DNA of 64,000 nt from Spirochaetales bacterium. Its GTDB lineage: Bacteria > Spirochaetota > Spirochaetia > CADAEX01. This document shows, one piece after another, positions 55,829 to 63,358 of this stretch. The notes beneath the pieces are model-generated. The model did no database searches. It was not told where the DNA came from and saw nothing but the letters and a program-made list of their open reading frames with translations. Every line of letters starts with the position of its first letter. Position 1 is the first letter of the stretch. The stretch lies in contig JACKPD010000003.1 in the NCBI GenBank assembly GCA_024233785.1, positions 62,001-126,000 on the forward strand. The letters are read 5' to 3'. The translations under genes were made by a program, and so were the position numbers.

Positions 55829-56630
55829 AACAGCAACACCATATATTCTTGCCTCTATCGGCGGCCTGTTTACAGAACTGTGCGGGTCACTCAACATAGC
55901 ACTTGAAGGGCAGATCCTTATCGGGGCTTTCTGGGCAATCGTAGTTTCAAACATGACAGGCAGCATTGTTCTGGGACTGCTGGCAGCGGTTGCCGCCTCA
56001 TCTCTCCTTGCTCTAATAACAGCGTTATTCTCTTTCCGCTTCAGGGCAAACATATTCATATCCGGACTTGCGGCAAACCTGCTTGCTTACGGCCTTGTTA
56101 CAGTATTTTCAACAATCCTGGTAAAAGGGGGCGGCGTGATCCGCGCTGAAACCGCGATTCAGGGAAGCTCATATTTTTTTACAGTGTTCGCCCTGCTGCT
56201 CCTGCCGCTATCCTGGTATGTCATAAATTATACCCCTTACGGGATGAGATGCCGTGTTGCCGGGCTTTCCGAAGCAGTCCTTTATTACAGGGGCATCAGC
56301 CCGGATTTCTACCGTTATACGGCTCTTTTAATCTCAGGTGTCCTCTGCGGAATCGCAGGAGCTTCCCTTGCCGCAAGGATAGGCGCATTTGTCCCCAATA
56401 TATCATCCGGACGAGGGTGGATTGCGCTGGTAGCAATCTATCTCGGATACAGAAAGCCGCAATGGGTTTTTTTAAGCTGTATTCTTTTTGCTTCAGCCGA
56501 AAGCCTTGCAAACTGGACACAGGGGTTTATCGGGATGCCGGCAACTGTAATACTTGCACTGCCGTATCTCATAACTCTGTCTGTGCTTACAATAGTCTCT
56601 GCTGTAAGAAAAAAAACTGAACAGCGGTAA
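55809..56630 (+). CDS. ABC transporter permease (BMP-type importer), second subunit
   Basis: The paralogous permease has 273 residues and about eight membrane segments. The start is set at GTG 55809 (VIEDIFKTATPYILASIGGL) because the protein then begins at the conserved family N-terminus and AGAGGG lies upstream; an ATG at 55710 would add 33 poorly matching residues inside the neighbour. The signature is TELCGSLNIALEGQILIGAF. It is the last gene of the operon; no clear terminator lies in the 17-bp gap to the convergent kamA-like gene. Confidence 0.87.
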   Translation: MIEDIFKTATPYILASIGGLFTELCGSLNIALEGQILIGAFWAIVVSNMTGSIVLGLLAAVAASSLLALITALFSFRFRANIFISGLAANLLAYGLVTVFSTILVKGGGVIRAETAIQGSSYFFTVFALLLLPLSWYVINYTPYGMRCRVAGLSEAVLYYRGISPDFYRYTALLISGVLCGIAGASLAARIGAFVPNISSGRGWIALVAIYLGYRKPQWVFLSCILFASAESLANWTQGFIGMPATVILALPYLITLSVLTIVSAVRKKTEQR

Positions 56631-56647
56631 AGCAGAAAATTAAAATT

Positions 56648-57697
56648 TCAATCCTCGACCGGATAACGGGCAATCCTGCCATCAGGGCATTTTATATCGT
56701 AGAATCCATCTTCCATTTTTACAATTGAAGACGTCTCAAGCGGTGCTTTGCCGATGCCGTCCGGCAGGTCAACAGCAAACAGGGGAAGAGAGAGGGCCGA
56801 CATCTTTTCCCTTAATGACCGCATCAGGTTAAGCCCGTCATCAAGCGGAGCCCTTAAATGGGAAGTCCCGGAAGCAAGGTCTCCCTGAAAAAGGTAATAA
56901 GGCTTTACAGAAATTGAAACAAGGGAATAAAAAAGGGCTTCAAGAACATCTGCTGTATTATTTATTCCCCGGAGAAGAACAGTCTGGTTAAAAACAGGAA
57001 TACCTGATTTTACAAAAAAATCCACAGCCGCGCTGCTTTGGGCTGTGATTTCCCTCGGGTGATTAAACTGCGTAAATATATAAAGAGGGCGGTATTTTGA
57101 GAGCATTTGGGCAAGAGCGGCATTGACCCGCGAAGGATAAACAACAGGCACCCTTGTCCCTATCCTGATTACAATCCCCCTGCCGGCTGTTCTTATTCTG
57201 CGGCATATATGCTCAAGAAAATCATCTTCAAGCATAAGGGGGTCCCCTCCGGAGATTAAAACCTCCCGGATCTGCTTATTTTCCCCTATATACCTTGTCA
57301 GGCTCTCTACATCTCCTTCATCCGCGTCCCTGAATCCATTTTCCCCGAGATACCGCCTGAAACAATGCCTGCAGTATAAGGGACACCTGCCGGATGCCAG
57401 AAAAAGCACCCTGTCGGGATACCTGTGAATTATTTTATCATGTGGGGAAAATTTTTTCTCGCACAGAGGATCCGTTTTTTCATATTCCGCAATATCAAGC
57501 TCTCTTTTATCAGGAATAAACTGCATCCTCAGCGGATCATTTTTCTCTTTTCCGGAAATACCCGCGTAATATGCTGTTGTCCCTATCCTGTGCAGTTTAT
57601 CCATATTCTTTTCGATAAATTCTGTTTCATCCCTGTCGAAAAGCCCTCTTTCTTTCATACTGCCGCAGCCCAGCAGCATATCGGCTCCGTTCGCCAT
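56648..57697 (-). CDS. KamA/EpmB-type radical SAM aminomutase
   Basis: PLP- and SAM-dependent lysine 2,3-aminomutase family member. The [4Fe-4S] motif is CPLYCRHCFRR. The PLP lysine is in DLPDGIGKAP, and acidic residues that bind the lysine amino group in KamA are present in QGDLASGTSHLR and VDLPDG. The 349 residues are nearer EpmB (about 340, which acts on elongation factor P) than the 416-residue free-lysine KamA. EF-P and EpmA genes are not in the window, so free-lysine versus EF-P activity cannot be decided. ATG 57697 follows GGAAGGG. Confidence 0.85.
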   Translation of the reverse strand: MANGADMLLGCGSMKERGLFDRDETEFIEKNMDKLHRIGTTAYYAGISGKEKNDPLRMQFIPDKRELDIAEYEKTDPLCEKKFSPHDKIIHRYPDRVLFLASGRCPLYCRHCFRRYLGENGFRDADEGDVESLTRYIGENKQIREVLISGGDPLMLEDDFLEHICRRIRTAGRGIVIRIGTRVPVVYPSRVNAALAQMLSKYRPLYIFTQFNHPREITAQSSAAVDFFVKSGIPVFNQTVLLRGINNTADVLEALFYSLVSISVKPYYLFQGDLASGTSHLRAPLDDGLNLMRSLREKMSALSLPLFAVDLPDGIGKAPLETSSIVKMEDGFYDIKCPDGRIARYPVED

Positions 57698-57890
57698 TTT
57701 TCCCTTCCATAAGTTTAATTTTAAAATTTTCTATAATAATTGAATCAGCTTTAAATATTAGCCTGTACTATATTTATACTTATCAGCGAATTATATACAT
57801 GTTTCTATGTCTGTTAAAGTGCCGGCGGTAAGGCCCTTTTGCTGCACTCCTGTGACGGTATAAAAATATTTAAAAAATACGGAGTTAAAA
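57698..57890. other. Divergent spacer, kamA-like / sigma-like gene
   Basis: This 193-nt A/T-rich gap holds no gene that I can see. A weak promoter candidate for the plus-strand gene is TTTTGC, 16 nt, TATAAA around 57837-57864, followed by CGGAG as ribosome-binding site for ATG 57891. Confidence 0.35.
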
Positions 57891-58766
57891 ATGAGAAAAA
57901 ATGACCTTACCGCTATGCTTGTCTCCTACAGGAGCGGGAACATGGCAAGAAAAATCGTACTGGAAGCAATCTGCCTTTTTGTCTATAAATACCCGGGCAG
58001 GATTTACAACTGGAAAGAGGATGACTGCAGCGATTTTTTCAGCTATTTTTATCCAAAAATTGAAAGAATGATTGATTCATTCCAGATCAGGGATGTTCCC
58101 TTCGAGGTATATCTCGTTAAAACAATTAAACTCCAGATTAAGACATTCGCGGCAAGAAAGACAGCGGAAGAAGTATCTATCAAAATTCTGAAAAACAAGG
58201 AGCTGTGGCCTTATGAAAAAATTATAAACTCATCCGCAGCCGGCAATGATTCAGTATGTGAACCACCATCCTGCCCCTTTGCTGATTTTTTTCAGGACAT
58301 ACTTGCAAGGGACCTGTCCGGCATCAACAGGGAAAACACGTTAAAGAAAAGGCTTTTGATGCTTGCGCTTAAAAGCATGCACTGCAGCGCGGAAAATGAA
58401 ATATTCCGTATATCGGACATGCTTGACTGCGACCGCAAATGGCTTTCTGACGCCTTCTGGCAGCTTGAAGAAAAAAGGTCGGAAAAGAAAAATAAAAAAG
58501 TCTTCCTCCAGAACAGGCGGAACAGGCATTTCTGCAGGCTTTGCCTGCTGCATGAAAGCTTTCACTCATCCTTAAGCTTTGAAGAAAAGGAACAGCTTTA
58601 TTTAAAAATAGCAAAGGAAAAATCAAGCATAGACAGTATTACAAAAAAAATTGATATGATAACTGATGAGCCGACACATCAGGATATTGCCGAGGTGATG
58701 AAAATTCCTAAAGGCTCTGTGGACTCGGGTCTTTATTATCTGAAATTATATCTGGAAAATTACTGA
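57891..58766 (+). CDS. Unknown protein resembling a diverged sigma-70/ECF factor
   Basis: I do not recognise a named family for this 291-residue protein. Its C-terminal 30 residues (EPTHQDIAEVMKIPKGSVDS, then GLYYLKLYLENY) have the layout of sigma region 4.2, as in Q-E-I-A-x-x-L-x-I-P-x-G-T-V-x-S-x-L. The N-terminal part (EDDCSDFFSYFYPKIERMID, then an FEVYLVKTIKLQIKTFAARK helix) recalls sigma region 2.1-2.2 (DAEDLVQEVF, then WLYRIARN). The middle is Lys/Arg-rich, with a Cys/His cluster (HFCRLCLLHESFH). The linker between the two regions is longer than in ordinary ECF factors. It is transcribed alone, 23 nt upstream of rdgB. A transcription-factor role is inference. Confidence 0.5.
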   Translation: MRKNDLTAMLVSYRSGNMARKIVLEAICLFVYKYPGRIYNWKEDDCSDFFSYFYPKIERMIDSFQIRDVPFEVYLVKTIKLQIKTFAARKTAEEVSIKILKNKELWPYEKIINSSAAGNDSVCEPPSCPFADFFQDILARDLSGINRENTLKKRLLMLALKSMHCSAENEIFRISDMLDCDRKWLSDAFWQLEEKRSEKKNKKVFLQNRRNRHFCRLCLLHESFHSSLSFEEKEQLYLKIAKEKSSIDSITKKIDMITDEPTHQDIAEVMKIPKGSVDSGLYYLKLYLENY

Positions 58767-58789
58767 TATTTTTTTTATATTAAAAAGAT

Positions 58790-59389
58790 ATGAAAATACT
58801 TCTCGCATCATCCAATAAAAACAAGGCAGTTGAGCTGACTCCGGTAATGCCGGGCCATACAATTCTGCTTCCAGGTGAAATAGGGATAAAATTTGATTTT
58901 GAGGAAACAGGCCTTACTTTCCTCGACAATGCACTGGGAAAGGCAAAAGCATTATTCACGCAGACAAAGACACCTGTAATCGGAGAGGATTCAGGTCTCT
59001 GCATCCCCGCACTCGGAGGGGAGCCTGGAATATATTCCGCCCGCTACGGATCTGACGGTACAAACAAGCTTGGGGATAAGGAAAGGAACTCTTATCTTCT
59101 CGAAAAAATGAAAAATATTTCCGACAGAAGGGCTTATTTTGTCTGCTCAATGGTATTAGTCCTTGACTGTGAACGGTTCTACGTCTGCCAGGAAACAGTA
59201 AAAGGTGAGATAACAAGAGAACCGCGCGGAGACGGCGGGTTCGGATATGATCCGCTTTTTTTCATCACAGAATACGGGAAAACCGCAGCTGAACTTACAG
59301 CCGGAGAGAAGAATACTGTTTCCCACAGGGGAAGGGCCGGAAGGGCAATGGCAAAACTGATAAAAAGCCTTGAGGAGTTGAAATTATAA
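58790..59389 (+). CDS. rdgB: XTP/dITP diphosphatase (RdgB/HAM1 family)
   Basis: House-cleaning pyrophosphatase that removes ITP and XTP. The 199 residues show ILLASSNKNKAVEL, the magnesium-binding EETGLTFLDNALGKAKAL, EDSGLCIPALGGEPGIYSAR, and the base-recognition GDGGFGYDPLFF and SHRGRA. The stop overlaps the pepF start as TAATG, indicating translational coupling. Confidence 0.95.
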   Translation: MKILLASSNKNKAVELTPVMPGHTILLPGEIGIKFDFEETGLTFLDNALGKAKALFTQTKTPVIGEDSGLCIPALGGEPGIYSARYGSDGTNKLGDKERNSYLLEKMKNISDRRAYFVCSMVLVLDCERFYVCQETVKGEITREPRGDGGFGYDPLFFITEYGKTAAELTAGEKNTVSHRGRAGRAMAKLIKSLEELKL

Positions 59390-61188
59390 TGAAAAAACAG
59401 ATACCAGAGAGAAAAGATGTAAAACCTTCAGACTGCTGGAACCTTGAGAAACTCTATAAAAATGATGAAGAATGGGAAAAAGGGCTTGCCGAATTTAACA
59501 GCCTTGTGAAAGAGGCCCCTTCCTATAAAAATACACTTGCGGTTTCGGCTGAAAACTTGGAAAAATGCCTCACCTACCTGAACAGACTCGGAATTTTAGA
59601 GGAAAAAATAGGCTACTATGCGCAGCTCAAACAAAGCGAAGACGGAAGCGACAGTAAAAATCAGGAAAGATTTTCCAGATTTATGACAGCAGCCGCAAAT
59701 GCGGAGACAGAAACCAGCTTCATAACACCGGAAATAACATCAATTCCGGATGCGGTAATGAGTGAATTTCTGGAAGATGAAAAAATAAAACCCTTTTCAA
59801 TATTCCTTGAAAAACTGCTGCGTTTCAAACCGCATATTCTCTCCGACAGCGAAGAAAAGCTGCTTGCGCTGCAGACAGAAGCAAAACAGACTGCCAAAAA
59901 AGCTTTTTCCGCGCTGACAGACGTTGATATGGACTTCGGTTTTGTAGAAACCAGGGAAGGGGAAAAACCTCTTTCACAGTCAACATTTTCGACATTCCTG
60001 ATTGACCCGGACAGGGAGACAAGAAAAAAGGCATATGAAAAATTCTACAGTATGTACGACAGCCACAAGAACACACTTGCCTCATTATACTCAGGGAGCA
60101 TTCATTTTGATGTCTACGGAGCAAGGGTAAGAAAATATAAATCCTGCAGGAGCGCATCACTTTTTCCGGACAAGGTGCCTGAAACTGTTTATGACAGCCT
60201 TGTAAAGTCTGTCAGGGAGAACCTCGGCAAACTCCACAGTTATTACAGATTCAGAAAAGAGGCCCTAAAACTCGACAAGCTGCGCCTCTACGATGTATAT
60301 GTGCCACTGATCAGCGAGATAAAAGTAAAGCATACCTACAGGGAAGCTGTTGAAAAAGTAATAGCCTCACTTGAGATACTCGGGGAAGAGTACACTTCTA
60401 CACTTAAAAACGGCCTGTTAAACGGATGGGTGGACAGATACGAGAACAAGGGGAAGCGTTCAGGAGCATTCTCGGCAGGCTCATTCAAGGGAGACCCCTA
60501 CATCCTCATAAACTACAAGGAAGATGTGCTGCGCGATGTATTTACACTGGCGCATGAGGGGGGACATTCCATGCACTCCTGGTACAGCGCCAGGAACAAC
60601 CCGTTTCAGCACTACAGCTACACAATATTTGAGGCAGAGGTGGCATCGACTTTCAACGAGCAGCTCCTGGCCGCATATATGCTTGGCAACACTGACGACA
60701 GCAGAATGAAGGCATACCTTTTAAGCAAACAGATAGATGATATAATCGCGACAATATTCAGGCAGACAATGTTCGCGGAATTTGAGCATAAAACCCATGA
60801 GATGGCTGAGAAAGGTATACCTCTCACGACAGATTCACTCAGGAATGAGTATAAAAAACTTCTTACCGATTATTTCGGTCCTGATATGGAATTTGAGACA
60901 AACAGTGATCTTGAGGGACTGCGCATCCCCCACTTTTACAGGGCATTTTATGTCTACAAATACGCTACAGGCCTCTCTGCCGCCATCGCGCTTTCAGAGC
61001 GTGTCTTAAAGGGAGGTGAAAAAGAAAAGAACGATTACCTCTCTTTCCTTAAATCGGGAGGCTCAAGATATCCGCTTGAATCGCTAAAACTCGCGGGTGT
61101 CGATATGGAATCGAAGGAGCCGGTAAACGCCGCGCTCGGGAAGTTCGCTGTAATGCTTGAAGGGCTTAAGGAAATTAAAACTTTTTGA
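59389..61188 (+). CDS. pepF: Oligoendopeptidase F (M3 family)
   Basis: Cytoplasmic zinc metallopeptidase for short peptides. The 599 residues match the family. The zinc site is HEGGHSMHSW (HExxH) with the third ligand Glu in FEAEVASTFNEQL. The N-terminal helical domain has RKDVKPSDCWNLEKLYKNDE and the C-terminus has LEGLRIPHFYRAFYVYKYAT. It is translated from ATG 59389, overlapping rdgB. Confidence 0.95.
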   Translation: MKKQIPERKDVKPSDCWNLEKLYKNDEEWEKGLAEFNSLVKEAPSYKNTLAVSAENLEKCLTYLNRLGILEEKIGYYAQLKQSEDGSDSKNQERFSRFMTAAANAETETSFITPEITSIPDAVMSEFLEDEKIKPFSIFLEKLLRFKPHILSDSEEKLLALQTEAKQTAKKAFSALTDVDMDFGFVETREGEKPLSQSTFSTFLIDPDRETRKKAYEKFYSMYDSHKNTLASLYSGSIHFDVYGARVRKYKSCRSASLFPDKVPETVYDSLVKSVRENLGKLHSYYRFRKEALKLDKLRLYDVYVPLISEIKVKHTYREAVEKVIASLEILGEEYTSTLKNGLLNGWVDRYENKGKRSGAFSAGSFKGDPYILINYKEDVLRDVFTLAHEGGHSMHSWYSARNNPFQHYSYTIFEAEVASTFNEQLLAAYMLGNTDDSRMKAYLLSKQIDDIIATIFRQTMFAEFEHKTHEMAEKGIPLTTDSLRNEYKKLLTDYFGPDMEFETNSDLEGLRIPHFYRAFYVYKYATGLSAAIALSERVLKGGEKEKNDYLSFLKSGGSRYPLESLKLAGVDMESKEPVNAALGKFAVMLEGLKEIKTF

Positions 61189-61199
61189 ATTAAAGGATA

Positions 61200-61228
61200 T
61201 TGACAATATTTTTGCTGATAGATAAAAT
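61200..61228 (+). promoter_or_regulatory. Promoter of tRNA-Leu
   Basis: TTGACA (61200-61205), a 17-nt spacer and TAAAAT (61223-61228) lie 12 nt before the 5' end of the tRNA. It is a near-consensus sigma-70 promoter. Confidence 0.7.
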
Positions 61229-61240
61229 GCAATCCGAAAT

Positions 61241-61324
61241 GCGGCGATGGTGAAATTGGTAGACACGCTAGCTTGAGGGGCTAGTGGGGGTTCCCTCGTG
61301 AAGGTTCAAGTCCTTTTCGCCGCA
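61241..61324 (+). tRNA. tRNA-Leu (GAG anticodon)
   Basis: Cloverleaf with acceptor GCGGCGA/TCGCCGC and discriminator A, anticodon stem CTAGC/GCTAG with loop TTGAGGG, a long variable arm (TGGGGGTTCCCTCGT), and T arm GAAGG-TTCAAGT-CCTTT. CCA is not encoded. Its 3' 18 nt and its terminator are duplicated 200 bp downstream. Confidence 0.96.
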
Positions 61325-61359
61325 TCAAAGAGATTCGATTTATCGGGTCTCTTTTTTTT
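61307..61359 (+). repeat. Direct repeat, copy 1 (tRNA-Leu 3' end plus terminator)
   Basis: These 53 bp, from the T loop through the terminator, recur without mismatch at 61507-61559, exactly 200 bp away. Weaker similarity continues for about 40 bp past both copies. Direct repeats including a tRNA 3' end are the usual signature of site-specific integration, but the DNA between has no integrase. Confidence 0.9.
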
Positions 61360-61360
61360 T
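61329..61360 (+). terminator. Intrinsic terminator of tRNA-Leu
   Basis: A 10-bp stem (AGAGATTCGA, loop TTTA, TCGGGTCTCT with two G-T pairs) is followed by eight T. A second identical copy lies at 61529-61559. Confidence 0.85.
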
Positions 61361-61506
61361 ATCTGAAATTTAATTACAGCATAATAAAAAAAGGACTTGA
61401 ACCGGAGTATGCGCCGACCCATTGGGAGGTAAGCAAAGCAGGACGCTTTGCGCCAGCATACGCAGGCGGGCCGCAGGGAGAAAACACGATGTTTTCGACC
61501 GGAGAC
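61360..61506. other. Structured non-coding segment between the tRNA-Leu repeats
   Basis: About 147 bp without a credible gene. It contains AAAAGGACTTGAACC (61389-61403), a 15-nt exact inverse of the tRNA-Leu T arm (61303-61317); a hairpin GCAAAGC/GCTTTGC within a GTATGC/GCATAC stem; and a perfect hairpin GAAAACA-CGA-TGTTTTC just before copy 2. The related sequence ACCGGAG occurs near both ends. It may be the remnant of a small element or a repeated palindromic unit. Confidence 0.55.
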
Positions 61507-61559
61507 CAAGTCCTTTTCGCCGCATCAAAGAGATTCGATTTATCGGGTCTCTTTTTTTT
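61507..61559 (+). repeat. Direct repeat, copy 2 (partial tRNA-Leu plus terminator)
   Basis: Identical to 61307-61359. It contains only the last 18 nt of the tRNA, so it is not a second tRNA gene. It ends about 55 bp before the stop of the aldo/keto reductase gene. Confidence 0.9.
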
Positions 61560-61614
61560 ACTTAAAATTTAATTGCATTATAATATAAAAGAGGTCCTGA
61601 TCCTTTTTAAATCC

Positions 61615-62502
61615 TTATATCAGGTCAGATGCCGCCGCGTTTGATACGACCTGCTCAGGAGACTTGCTGCCCGGGATAACTGCGGCAACTGCGGGGTTTT
61701 TAAGGCACCAGGCAAGGGCCCAGGATGCCATATTAACTCCTTCGGGGACTTCCTCCTTCCTGATCTTTTCAGCTTCAAGCAGGGCCTTCCTGTTTTCATC
61801 ATCCGGTGCGGAAGAGCGCCAGTCATTTCCTGTAAACCTGTGCCCTGCACTGTATTTACCGCTTAAAACTCCGCTTGCAAGCGGTACTCTCGCCAGAACC
61901 CCGAGATTGTCTTTGACGCACCGGGGAAAAACCTCTTCCTCCGCCTTCCTGTCAAGCCTGTTATAAACTACCTGGACAGTTTCGGCCCCGAGGCCCTTAG
62001 CGCGCGCGACCTGAAAAATATTTGTATTCGGGCTTATGGAAATCCCGAGGTGCCTTATTTTACCCTTCTCTTTTTCCCTCATCAGTGTTTCCCACACGTT
62101 ATCAGAGAGGAATTCATCATCCTTTGCGGAGTGCATCTGGTAGATATCAATATAGTCTGTATTAAGGCTTTTCAGAGAATCATCAAGCTGCCTGACAACT
62201 TCATCAGCCTTGAAATGGCGGGTCCTCTCCATAAAACCGTGGAAATAATGGCCGAATTTAGTCGCAACTATCCACTTGTCCCTGCTGTTTTTTATATAAC
62301 CGCCTATCAGTTTTTCAGACAGGTGGTCGCCATAACATTCGGCGGTATCAATAAGGTTGATCCCGCTGTCTGCAGCAGCCGCAAGTATGTCAGAGACCTC
62401 ATTCTGCGAAAAATCCCTGCCCCACTCGCCGCCGAACTGCCATGTTCCGACCCCTATTACGCTTACTTCAATATCCGTACTTCCGAGTTTTCTGTATTTC
62501 AT
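61615..62502 (-). CDS. Aldo/keto reductase
   Basis: NAD(P)H-dependent oxidoreductase of unknown substrate. The catalytic tetrad is visible: Asp and Tyr in NLIDTAECYGDH, Lys in IVATKFGHY, His in DIYQMHSAKD. Cofactor-binding motifs VIPGSKSPEQV and the final SNAAASDL are present. At 295 residues it is at the short end of the family, stopping right after the last conserved helix, next to the tRNA-Leu duplication, so a slightly shortened C-terminus is possible. ATG 62502 has no Shine-Dalgarno sequence and lies 6 nt from the -10 box. Confidence 0.9.
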   Translation of the reverse strand: MKYRKLGSTDIEVSVIGVGTWQFGGEWGRDFSQNEVSDILAAAADSGINLIDTAECYGDHLSEKLIGGYIKNSRDKWIVATKFGHYFHGFMERTRHFKADEVVRQLDDSLKSLNTDYIDIYQMHSAKDDEFLSDNVWETLMREKEKGKIRHLGISISPNTNIFQVARAKGLGAETVQVVYNRLDRKAEEEVFPRCVKDNLGVLARVPLASGVLSGKYSAGHRFTGNDWRSSAPDDENRKALLEAEKIRKEEVPEGVNMASWALAWCLKNPAVAAVIPGSKSPEQVVSNAAASDLI

Positions 62503-62508
62503 ATATTA

Positions 62509-62537
62509 AGGATATTGTATACTGCACATCAGGTCAA
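62509..62537 (-). promoter_or_regulatory. Promoter giving a leaderless aldo/keto reductase mRNA
   Basis: The minus strand reads TTGACC (62537-62532), a 17-nt spacer, then TATCCT (62514-62509). Only TAATAT separates the -10 box from ATG 62502, so transcription should begin at the start codon. Confidence 0.6.
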
Positions 62538-62562
62538 GGAAAAAGGGGCGGTGCTGAACATT

Positions 62563-63354
62563 TCAGTCAAGGGCATTGCCGGAAAGCGATTTTTCAAGTT
62601 TTCTTGAAAAATATGAGACAATAAGGACAAGGAAAAGGTATTCAGCTACAAGAATCGTATAAATCTCTAACGGCCTGTATTCTATTACAGTAAGTTCATT
62701 CGCTTTTCTTGTAAGCTCGGCAAGCCCTATAACAGATGCTATCGAAGACATCTTGAGCATGAACGCGAACTGGTTTACCAAAGGGGGAAGAATATTCTTG
62801 ACTGCCTGCGGCATAATTACATAATAAAGCGCCTGAAGCTCGCTCATCCCGTCAAGGCTAGCGGCTTCATACTGGCTTCTGGGTATTGACTGTATACCTG
62901 CCCTGAATATCTCAGCTTCGAAAGCGCTGTCGCAAAGAGAAAGGGCTATCACAGTTGAGGTGAAAACATCAAGATTTATCCCGAGAGATACAGGAAGCCC
63001 GTAGTATGTCCATAGTATCATAACCAGCACAGGAACAGACCTGAAAGCCTCTACCCAGAACCTGTTGAAAGTTTTCAGTACCCTGCTGCCTGAAAGCCCT
63101 GCAAGCGTGACAAGCAGGCCCAGCGTTACTGATATTACAAGAGATACAAACGAAACCACGACTGTAGGCAGTATCCCTTTTAAAAGGAAAACAATATTTG
63201 ACTGGCCTGAATCCGTGAAAGGAGAAAGGATAAACCAGCCCCAGGAATAGCTTTCCCTGCTGCAGGAAGATAGAAGAAGTAAAGCCGCAAATAGAGTTGA
63301 AATTTTAAGCTTGTTTGAAAAAGACATTTTTTTATCCGCGGCAGTACTTCCCAT
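62563..63354 (-). CDS. Polar amino-acid ABC transporter permease with lipobox-like N-terminus
   Basis: HisM/GlnP-type permease of 263 residues. The EAA loop is EIFRAGIQSIPRSQYEAASL with DGMSELQALYYVIMPQAVKN. Other motifs are FRSVPVLVMILWTYYGLP. There are five or six membrane segments. Unusually, the N-terminus before the first permease helix is a hydrophobic stretch ending LLLLSSCSRES, like a lipoprotein signal. It lies 4 nt after the binding-protein gene, so both form one importer; no ATPase gene is visible in the window. Confidence 0.9.
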   Translation of the reverse strand: MGSTAADKKMSFSNKLKISTLFAALLLLSSCSRESYSWGWFILSPFTDSGQSNIVFLLKGILPTVVVSFVSLVISVTLGLLVTLAGLSGSRVLKTFNRFWVEAFRSVPVLVMILWTYYGLPVSLGINLDVFTSTVIALSLCDSAFEAEIFRAGIQSIPRSQYEAASLDGMSELQALYYVIMPQAVKNILPPLVNQFAFMLKMSSIASVIGLAELTRKANELTVIEYRPLEIYTILVAEYLFLVLIVSYFSRKLEKSLSGNALD

Positions 63355-63358
63355 CTTC

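Noticed and set aside
61306..61509. 67-codon minus-strand open frame between the tRNA-Leu repeats
   Set aside because: Its composition follows the palindromes and the inverse tRNA; there is no ribosome-binding site or recognisable motif.
61400..61510. Integron attC-like site in the insert after tRNA-Leu
   Set aside because: The hairpins lack the GTTRRRY/RYYYAAC ends and no integrase or cassette gene is nearby.
61507..61559. Second tRNA-Leu gene
   Set aside because: Only the last 18 nt of the tRNA are present, without acceptor 5' strand, D arm or anticodon arm.
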